Positions 1 through 7,928 of a DNA stretch of 64,000 nucleotides are shown in pieces; the stretch's first letter is position 1, and every line of letters starts with the position of its first letter. The notes beneath the pieces were generated by a model. It was not told the origin of the DNA. It made no database searches and saw only the letters and a program-made list of their open reading frames with translations. Position numbers and translations under genes: made by a program. Source of the stretch: Bacillota bacterium (GTDB taxonomy: Bacteria; Bacillota; Negativicutes; CTSoil-072). Location of the stretch: assembly GCA_017889545.1 (NCBI GenBank), contig JAGFZV010000004.1, positions 1 to 64,000 on the forward strand, given 5' to 3'.

Positions 1-1
1 A

Positions 2-802
2 ACATTTATAACAAGTTATTTCCGGCATATTTCGGAAGCTTTTTTGCCTACATATGCTTCAATCATATTGGCGCTGCAGTTATCTGGGGTTGATATGACC
101 GCTTTCGTACTCAGCATGCTGCCCATGGCAGCGGTCTTGTTTTTATTGGGCTATTTTCTTTATGTAAAAAAAATACCGGTAAATACCGGATTGCCGCATT
201 CTACTGATAAAGCATCGCATGCGAAAAATTTTGTACGCAGTATATGGACGATCATGGCCATCATTGCGATAATATTAGTTTTTAAACTCCAGGTACATGT
301 TGCGGTCGGTCTGATCATTATACTTAACTTTATCATTGACAAGTTTACCTGGCGCGAAATACGACCCATGTTTATCAGTGCGTTTGAATCCAAATTGATA
401 TTGAGCACCATCGTAATTATGATGTTTAAGGATATTCTGACGTATACCGGGGTAATCAACAGGCTGCCCGAAACTTTGGCCGTCCTGCCGGTTCCGCCGG
501 TCATAATTTTCGCACTGGTTTTCTTGTTCGGAACAATCATTGCAGGCATTCAAGCAATTATTGCGTTAGGAATACCGTTAGCGTTTGCCGCGATGCCCAA
601 CGGAGGGGCAGCCTTAATGGTATTGCTGATGTCCATGTCATATATAGCAATGCAGGTTTCGCCCACGCACATTTGTCTGGCGCTGGTAACCGAAAGTTTT
701 GGAACATCGTTCCTCGATTTAGTCAAACGGACTGTACCGGTCATGCTCTGGTTTTTGGTTATACTTTCCGGGTATAGTTATGTACTGTACTTATTTCAAT
801 AG
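2..802 (+). CDS. DUF401-like permease family integral membrane protein, 5' truncated by window edge
   Basis: Frame is open from base 2 (TFITSYFRHISEAFLPTYASIILALQ...) to stop at 802; multiple hydrophobic helices. The track start at 44 is an internal TTG. Confidence 0.65.
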   Translation, partial: TFITSYFRHISEAFLPTYASIILALQLSGVDMTAFVLSMLPMAAVLFLLGYFLYVKKIPVNTGLPHSTDKASHAKNFVRSIWTIMAIIAIILVFKLQVHVAVGLIIILNFIIDKFTWREIRPMFISAFESKLILSTIVIMMFKDILTYTGVINRLPETLAVLPVPPVIIFALVFLFGTIIAGIQAIIALGIPLAFAAMPNGGAALMVLLMSMSYIAMQVSPTHICLALVTESFGTSFLDLVKRTVPVMLWFLVILSGYSYVLYLFQ

Positions 803-892
803 CATGATCATTGATTATGATTCATTGAATTATACGAACCAAATCTTTTTCTTAATTAGCTTTTCAAGAAATTAAGATAAGAGGTGTTAAAA

Positions 893-1630
893 ATGGATTT
901 GATTGTAATTCAATATTTAGTCTTGGTTCCTGTTACATTGGCGACTTCAATCATTACACTATTCACAGGGTTCGGGGTAGGCACTATCATGATGCCCGTC
1001 ATGGCATTGTTTTTTGACGTTAAAGTGGCTATCTTTCTGGCAGCGATTGTCCATTTTTTTAATAACGTATCCAGGTTAGCCCTATATCGGTCAGAAATTA
1101 ATTGGCAAATTATCAAGAGGTTTGGCGTAGTCAGTATTATAGGGGCTTTTGTTGGTTCCTTTGCACAGATTTATCTTGACAGCAACTGGCTCAAAACGGG
1201 AGTCGGATTGTTTTTGGTAATCTATTCGATTTTGACCTTGTCCCCTGGGAAGGTAAATCTTCAATTGCCCCGGAGCATCGATTTCATAGGCGGATTTCTG
1301 TCTGGTCTGGTTGGTGGTTTGATTGGCAATCAAGGAGCAATTCGTTCCGTGTATTTATTGAGATACGGGTTGCAAAAACAGGAGCTTGTCGTATCTGCTG
1401 CGCTCATTGCCGTGATTATCGATTCAACAAGAATACCGGTTTATGCATATTCCAACTTTCAATACTTGCAAGATAACATTCTGCTTTTATCTACTGTCGT
1501 AGCATCGGCGATCCTGGGCACTGTCGTGGGGAGCAGACTATTGCCGAAAGTTTCATATGACCTGTTTAAAAGGATCATACTAATCGGAGTCCTGATTCTT
1601 GGGACGCTGATGATGTTTCGAATTATTTAG
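893..1630 (+). CDS. sulfite exporter TauE/SafE family protein
   Basis: ORF 884..1630, likely ATG 893 after GAGGTG; GFGVGTIMMPVMALFF and GGFLSGLVGGLIGNQGAIRS are typical of TauE/SafE repeats. Confidence 0.8.
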   Translation: MDLIVIQYLVLVPVTLATSIITLFTGFGVGTIMMPVMALFFDVKVAIFLAAIVHFFNNVSRLALYRSEINWQIIKRFGVVSIIGAFVGSFAQIYLDSNWLKTGVGLFLVIYSILTLSPGKVNLQLPRSIDFIGGFLSGLVGGLIGNQGAIRSVYLLRYGLQKQELVVSAALIAVIIDSTRIPVYAYSNFQYLQDNILLLSTVVASAILGTVVGSRLLPKVSYDLFKRIILIGVLILGTLMMFRII

Positions 1631-2022
1631 CGTCCTTATCTGTCCCGTGCCCCAGAGGATAGCGGTATGTAGCGTCACCGATGACAAAGGGGACGTTCCT
1701 TTTTTGTCACTAGATTGTTTCTTTAGTAGCTATCGGAAATGCTTTTCAGTCGATATACAGTAGATCCTGCGCTTGAATTGGAATTGATTGTGAGGAGTGG
1801 ATACGTTTATACCAGACATAAGCAAATGATATTTTGAGATTTCAGGAAGATTTAGTTTCCAGATGAAGAAATACCTCTAAGGACGATCATTTGTACTAAT
1901 GGGAGTGAATTGCACGAGATTAGTATAAAGGCAAAACAGAAAATATTCTATGCTGAGAAAGTTGAAAAAGAGGGATTATCTATTCGCAATTTAGAGAACG
2001 ATTGCTATTTTTCAAGATGCAT

Positions 2023-2142
2023 AGGGAAAGTTGACAAAAAAGGAACGTCCCTCGTTATATCTCAGATGCATAGGGAAAGTTGACAAAAAAGGAACGTCCC
2101 TGCGTCATTCTTAGGGAAAGTTGACAAAAAAGGAACGTCCCT
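2023..2142 (+). repeat. three direct copies of a 30-nt core agggaaagttgacaaaaaaggaacgtccct (2023, 2072, 2113)
   Basis: Read directly; copies 2 and 3 sit in an exact ~41-bp tandem unit ending ...gcgtcattct. A related inverted copy lies at ~1682-1709. Confidence 0.9.
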
Positions 2143-2503
2143 GCGTCATTCTTACTCGTATGGCAATTGAAACATGCTTTTGGGCATTGTTCGAAGTGAA
2201 AAATGGCGATCATTTTCTCACCTATGATTAGTCTGAAAATAAAAAAAATATAGACAAGTTCTAAGTTGGATAGAAGGATTTGTATAAAATTAACAGAATG
2301 TTTTAAGTAATGAAAAAACACGCTTCGGAGCTGAGCAAAATGAAGAATAGGGTCGGGAAAACTTTATTACCGCTGGCATGGGTTATGCTGTGCTTGGGTA
2401 TGGTTTTCTGTACTTTCCAACCCAGTGCTGATGAAGGAACTTTTACAAAAAACCGGCATTGGCATTGACAATAAGTATGCAAAATCTAAAGGAGGTAGTT
2501 ACC

Positions 2504-4891
2504 TTGTCAACTCTCAAAACTTATTTGGATGGAACCCCCTTCAATGGTGTAATTGGACGAACAGTACCGGAATCCAGTCCTGCCTGGCCGGAACCTGTAA
2601 GGCCGCCTGATGGGGCGCCGAATGTGATTTTTTTGGTTTTAGACGATGTCGGCTATGGTCAACTGTCCTGTTTCGGTGGTTTGGTTGAGACCCCTGTCAT
2701 AAATAAAATAGCCGATAATGGACTGCGGTATACGAACATGCATACGGCGGCACTTTGCGCTCCTTCCCGGGGCTGCATCCTGACCGGACGGAACCATCAC
2801 AATCTTGGCCTGGCCTCAATTGGAGAAATGTCGACAGGCTACCCCGGCTACAATGGAATTCTGCCCTTTGACAGAGCAATGCTCGGTGAAATCCTTGTGC
2901 AGAAGGGCTATAGTACCTTTGCCGTTGGTAAATGGCACCTAACGCCGACGGAACACTCAACTGCTGCCGGACCCTATGACCGATGGCCGTTAGGCCGCGG
3001 TTTCGAGCGCTACTACGGCTTTTTGGGGGGAGAAACCAGCCAATGGTATCCGGAGCTCGTGTATGACAATCATTTTGTAGAACAGCCTGCTACACCAGAA
3101 GAAGGCTATCATCTCAGCATCGATTTAGCGGATAAAGCGATAGAGTTTATTCAGGATGCACATGTTAATGCACCGGATAAACCATTCTTCCTGTATTATT
3201 CAACGGGAGCCGGGCATGCGCCTCATCATGTACCGAAAGAGTGGGCGGATAAGTACAAAGGCAAATTCGACATGGGCTGGGATGAATACCGCAAGATTGT
3301 CCATGCCCGACAATTAGAAATGGGTATTATTCCTCCGGGAACCGAGTTATCTGCCCATGACCCGGATGTGCCGGTATGGGACAGCCTGTCGGCGGAAGAA
3401 AAGCGTCTGTATGCAAGAATGATGGAAGTCTACGCCGGGTTTGTCAGCTTCACGGATTACCATTTCGGCCGCGTCATCAGTTTCTTGGAAGCAACAGGCG
3501 AGATGGACAACACCTTGATCATTGTCATTTCGGATAATGGCGCCAGTGCGGAAGGCGGCCCTACCGGTTCCGTCAACTCGAATCTCTTTTATAACAACGT
3601 TCCGGAAGATTTGGAGACAAACTTGAAATTCATTGATGCGCTTGGCGGTCCTGAGACGAACAACCATTATGCCTGGGGGTGGGCGAATGCGGGCGACGCG
3701 CCTTTCCGGCGTTGGAAACGCGAAACCTACCGAGGCGGTACGACGGATCCGTGTATTGTGAGTTGGCCGAAGGTCATTACGGGCAGCGGCGAAATACGGA
3801 TGCAATATGGCCATGTGATTGATTTTGTACCTACGGTTTTGGAAGCAATCGGCGTGCAAGCGCCTGAGACCATCCGCGGCGTCACCCAAAAACCGTTCGA
3901 CGGAGTCAGCTTTGCCCATACTTTTAACCAAGCGGATGCGCCTACGCTCCATCATACCCAATATTTTGAGATATTCGGGCATCGCTCAATTTATCATGAC
4001 GGCTGGCGAGCAGTTTGCCCATGGCCTGGCCCGAGTTTGACGGAGGGCGCGAAGAAAAACCGGAAATTTGGTGATATTATTGATAATAAGATCCTCAGCG
4101 ATATGGAGGCCCATGACTGGGAATTGTACCATGTTGATGAAGATTATTCGGAAACCAAAAACTTGGCGGCCGAGCGTCCCGACAAATTAATTGAGATGAT
4201 TGGCCGTTGGTGGACAGAGGCAGGCAAAAACAATGTTCTCCCGATTGACAGCTCTACATTAGTAAGACTTTGTGCAGAACGTCCGACGATTGCCAGACCG
4301 CGCAGCAAAATGGTGTATTATCCGGGTGGTTCGCCGGTCCCATTTATTGCGGCACCCAAAGTTTATAACAAGCCGTTCAGCATCACGGCCGACGCTGTAA
4401 TCCCTCCGGGCGGCGCTGAGGGAATTTTGCTTTCCCATGGCGGAAGGGACGGTGGTTACACGTTCTTTGTGAAAGAGAAGAAGCTGCATTTTATTTACAA
4501 TTATCTGGGACGAGATATCTTCAAGCTAACTTCAAATGAAGAAATTCCGGAAGGCGAAGTTTTGCTGCGCTATGAATTCGAACCCACCGGCAAACCGAAT
4601 CCAGCAGAAGGGAAAGGTGTTCCTGCCAACGGACAGCTTTACATCAATGGGAAACTTGTGGCGGCCATCCAGATGCCGCATACCGTACCGACTCTTTTTC
4701 ATACCGTACCGACTCTTTTTGGCTCTGAGGGATTGACCTGCGGTTATGAAGGAGGATCGGAAGTTGCGCCGGATGAATACCGTGGAAGCTTTAAGTTTAC
4801 CGGGCTGCTTAAACAGGTTGAACTGGAAATTTCCGGGGAAATGCTTCCGGACACAGAAACTGATCTGATGATTGCGCTCAAACGACAGTAA
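2504..4891 (+). CDS. arylsulfatase / sulfatase family hydrolase
   Basis: VIFLVLDDVGYGQLSCFGG N-terminus and formylglycine motif LCAPSRGCILTGRNHH. Best start is TTG 2504, 8 nt after GGAGG. Confidence 0.9.
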   Translation: MSTLKTYLDGTPFNGVIGRTVPESSPAWPEPVRPPDGAPNVIFLVLDDVGYGQLSCFGGLVETPVINKIADNGLRYTNMHTAALCAPSRGCILTGRNHHNLGLASIGEMSTGYPGYNGILPFDRAMLGEILVQKGYSTFAVGKWHLTPTEHSTAAGPYDRWPLGRGFERYYGFLGGETSQWYPELVYDNHFVEQPATPEEGYHLSIDLADKAIEFIQDAHVNAPDKPFFLYYSTGAGHAPHHVPKEWADKYKGKFDMGWDEYRKIVHARQLEMGIIPPGTELSAHDPDVPVWDSLSAEEKRLYARMMEVYAGFVSFTDYHFGRVISFLEATGEMDNTLIIVISDNGASAEGGPTGSVNSNLFYNNVPEDLETNLKFIDALGGPETNNHYAWGWANAGDAPFRRWKRETYRGGTTDPCIVSWPKVITGSGEIRMQYGHVIDFVPTVLEAIGVQAPETIRGVTQKPFDGVSFAHTFNQADAPTLHHTQYFEIFGHRSIYHDGWRAVCPWPGPSLTEGAKKNRKFGDIIDNKILSDMEAHDWELYHVDEDYSETKNLAAERPDKLIEMIGRWWTEAGKNNVLPIDSSTLVRLCAERPTIARPRSKMVYYPGGSPVPFIAAPKVYNKPFSITADAVIPPGGAEGILLSHGGRDGGYTFFVKEKKLHFIYNYLGRDIFKLTSNEEIPEGEVLLRYEFEPTGKPNPAEGKGVPANGQLYINGKLVAAIQMPHTVPTLFHTVPTLFGSEGLTCGYEGGSEVAPDEYRGSFKFTGLLKQVELEISGEMLPDTETDLMIALKRQ
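4679..4720 (+). repeat. exact 21-bp in-frame tandem duplication (HTVPTLF x2) inside the sulfatase gene
   Basis: cataccgtaccgactcttttt occurs at 4679-4699 and again at 4700-4720. Confidence 0.95.
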
Positions 4892-4968
4892 AAATAGGGG
4901 TTAAAGTTCCTGTGCGGTGAAGCGGAGTAGAATTAGAATACGGAAAATCGGAGAACTTTAGAAAGAAA

Positions 4969-5131
4969 GACTCTGTTCGTAACCCGTGTTGCTATTCAAT
5001 ACCGGTTGCGAACAGAGTCGCAAGAAAAGGGGGGCTGTCCGAAACAGGTATTTAAAACCTATTTTGAGACAGCCACTTGAAAAATTCGGCTCTGAGGTGT
5101 GAAAAAAGACGCAGGGGACGTCCCCTGCGTC
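4969..5131. terminator. cluster of three hairpins downstream of the sulfatase gene
   Basis: 16-bp stem 4969-4984/5004-5019; GGCTGTC...GACAGCC; 24-bp perfect palindrome GACGCAGGGGACGTCCCCTGCGTC at 5108-5131 followed by TTTCTC. Confidence 0.6.
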
Positions 5132-5348
5132 TTTCTCTGCTGCTTCTTCATTACGGGTTACCCTTCGGTAAAAACAGGTTCGGAAATTTGATGAATGCAT
5201 GCAGAAAAAGTTTGCGAGAAAGCATGATTTTTAATATTTGACGAAGAAGATATAACTGTTAAGAGATGAAATGTTGTATCTGATTCTATCTTGATTTTCT
5301 CAACGATTTCGGCGACATTTTCGTTTAGCAGGGAAGAGGAGGTGTACT

Positions 5349-5645
5349 ATGAAATTGAAAATTACCCCAAAAGCGCAAAAAATTATTGCTGACCAAGGCA
5401 ACAACGTGATTGTTAAATTAGAAGGACATGTGTGCTATGGCTGAGGCGGAGCTCAGTCAAGAGACATCCCATCCGTGCGATGGGGCATGCCGGAAGCACT
5501 CGAGATCGATAAATACGAAAAAATGGACATTGGCGGAACATCTGTCTATGTTCAGAATGGAATCAAAATTACCGCCAGCACCAGAATTGACGCAGTGACC
5601 GGAGGAGCGGGCACCAAACTCTTTCTTTTGGGATTCGCAGGGTAA
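5349..5645 (+). CDS. putative selenoprotein, HesB-like / 'CC/Se motif' type, Sec (TGA) at codon 32
   Basis: ATG 5349 after GGGAAGAGGAGG; MKLKITPKAQKIIADQGNNVIVKLEGHVCYG-U-GGAQSRDIPSVRWGMPEALEIDKYEKMDIGGTSVYVQNGIKITASTRIDAVTGGAGTKLFLLGFAG*; in-frame TGA 5442-5444; hairpin CCCATC-CGTGC-GATGGG at 5468-5484. Confidence 0.8.
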
Positions 5646-5670
5646 ATTCATTCGAAAGCAGGGGAGATGA

Positions 5671-6747
5671 ATGACAGCTAAGGTTTATTATGTTAAGTTG
5701 GAAAATGGAGCATCCGCGAACCAGCAGGCGGAGGCAATAAGCAAGTTATATGAGAGCATAGAGGCGAACTCGATTGTTCATAAGAATGATTTTGTGGCGA
5801 TTAAGTTTCATGTTGGCGAAGGGACAAACGTAACCAGAATCAAGCCCGAAGTTATTCGTCAATTGGTCAAAAACGTGGAAGAGAACGACGGATTACCATT
5901 CTTAGTTGAAACATCAACTTTATATAAAGGGGAAAGACATAATGCCGTGCAGCATTTGATGCAGGCGCATCGGCAGGGATTTGGCATCGATAATATCGGG
6001 GCCCCCTTTATCATGGTTGATGGACTTCTAGGTAATACGGAACTCGCAGTTGCGATCCATGGGGAGATTCATCAGACGGTAAATGTGGCAAGAGAGATTA
6101 AAAGTGCGGATGTGCTTTTTGTCGTTTCTCATGCGACCGGCTGCATTTCAACGGGTTTGGCTGCCTGTATAAAAAATCTTGGTATGGGTTTAGCCAGCCG
6201 CAAAGGAAAAAGAAGACAGCACTCTGCTGTGTTGCCGGTAATTAATACTGAGGAATGCGTCAATTGTCAAAAGTGCAGTAAATGGTGTCCGGCCGAAGCG
6301 ATTATTGACCAAAATGGAAAAGCGTATATTGTTCCTGAAAAATGTATAGGTTGTGGCGAGTGCATAGCGACATGCCGTTTTGATGCAGTCAAATATGATT
6401 TTGGTACGGATCAGGGTTATCTCCAAAAAAGTATGGCGGAGCATGCCTGCGGAGCTGTAATTGATAAGCCCGGAAAGTGCCTATATTTTAATGTTTTAAC
6501 TGACATGACTCAGCATTGTGATTGTCTATTAAAATGTCCCGGAGAAAAATTGATCCCCGATTTAGGGATCTTAGCATCCGTTGATCCTGTTGCAATTGAC
6601 CAAGCAACACATGACTTAACAACAGAAGCGTATGGCAGCGGTTTGGGTCAGTTAGCTTTTCCAGAAAAGAATGGCATGACCCAGATTGAGCATGCGGAAA
6701 AAATCGGTATGGGAACGCGTCAATATAAATTAATAGAAATCAGTTAG
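5671..6747 (+). CDS. DUF362 domain-containing protein with two 4Fe-4S ferredoxin motifs
   Basis: CVNCQKCSKWCPAEAI and CIGCGECIATCRFDAV; DUF362-like N-terminus (VAIKFHVGEGTNVTRIKPEVI). Confidence 0.9.
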   Translation: MTAKVYYVKLENGASANQQAEAISKLYESIEANSIVHKNDFVAIKFHVGEGTNVTRIKPEVIRQLVKNVEENDGLPFLVETSTLYKGERHNAVQHLMQAHRQGFGIDNIGAPFIMVDGLLGNTELAVAIHGEIHQTVNVAREIKSADVLFVVSHATGCISTGLAACIKNLGMGLASRKGKRRQHSAVLPVINTEECVNCQKCSKWCPAEAIIDQNGKAYIVPEKCIGCGECIATCRFDAVKYDFGTDQGYLQKSMAEHACGAVIDKPGKCLYFNVLTDMTQHCDCLLKCPGEKLIPDLGILASVDPVAIDQATHDLTTEAYGSGLGQLAFPEKNGMTQIEHAEKIGMGTRQYKLIEIS

Positions 6748-6902
6748 ACAAAGGACGAAATTATTTTGACAAACCGAATTTTTTTTCGTATACCCAGCGC
6801 ATTGCCAAATTAATGGGGCGGCTTTCGGAAGAAGAACAAGAAAAACTTATTAGTTTATTGAAAAAAATTGTTGATGAGTAAGTGTAATTGCGAAGGGATA
6901 AA

Positions 6903-7336
6903 ATGGAAGAATTTCAAAAAATATTAGGACCATTTGATGGATCTGAACCGGCAAAGAGAGGTTTAAAGCGGGCAATTTATTTGGCTGAGCGTTGTGGACA
7001 AAATTGGGTATACTGTTGTTTGTTCTCAATTTGAACAAAAAAATGGCGGCACTTGAGCAAGTGGGTACAGGTGATTATGTGCCCAATGAATTCAAAGAAG
7101 AAGGCTATCGTATGCTGGCAGTTGAAATACACAAGATGCTCAAAGAACTAGAGCCGGAAAATATCGTTACAATCGGACACCCTTCAGAGGTGATTATTGA
7201 TACCTGTAAAGAGGGTCGGTATCATCTTATCGTTATGGGCAGCAGAGGTGTGGCCAATATGCAACAGCTTTTCATGGGAAGTGTGAACAGATAGGTGCTC
7301 TATCATGCAAACTGTCCAGTAATGATCACTCGCTGA
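6903..7336 (+). pseudogene. universal stress protein (UspA family), frameshifted and with an internal TAG
   Basis: MEEFQKILGPFDGSEPAKRGLKRAIYLAERCG then a frame change to KLGILLFVLNLNKKMAALEQ...; TAG after MGSVNR with in-frame VLYHANCPVMITR continuation. Confidence 0.8.
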
Positions 7337-7928
7337 AAAAGAAACCGGACTACTATCTCTTCTGCATAAAATTGCAGATTTTTAATAACCGTTTTGCGCG
7401 GCGTTGCCAGGGTATAGCACCTTATAATTTGGTTCGTTATTTTTTTGTCATACTTTTGGGGATAATGACATAGAACTTCAAAACCTCGATATAGATTAGT
7501 TAAAACAAAATAAAAAATGAGAAAATTGGATGAAATGAGAGTAAATAAGATAAAAAGGTGTTAAAGTGATCAAAAACAAAGATATTTGACAATTTGTATT
7601 TTTTTTAAAATATAGATATAATAAATGCATCAACTGGTAATAACCAGCATATCAGTTACTGCCTTCATTCTTATAATGCCAATCCAGAGTAGAGTATTAA
7701 TTTCCTTGAAGTTAATTCGGTAAGCTAGCACGATAAATTCAATTTATAACTAAGTTTTCAAGATGTTTTTTAGCAACAAAGCGGAATTTACAGAAACTTA
7801 GATGCAAAGAACTTCAGCGATCAGCAAATGGGGTGAAGCTCAATATTGAAATAGGGTAAAAAGACTAAGCTTACGATCAGGGATCACAATAAAAAAATAA
7901 CATAAATAAAGCAATACTTAGGAGGGAA

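Noticed and set aside
2023-2142. CRISPR array
   Set aside because: Only three near-tandem copies with spacers of about 11-19 nt, no cas genes and an inverted relative upstream; fits a REP-like repeat instead.
6903-7040. TGA after ...WVYCCLFSI in the usp gene as a selenocysteine codon
   Set aside because: The frame before the TGA is already shifted; a one-base indel restores KLGILLFVLNLNKK, so it is a pseudogene.
7560-7928. Long leader with regulatory RNA upstream of the phosphodiesterase-like gene
   Set aside because: AT-rich with only short weak stems and no recognisable riboswitch pattern.
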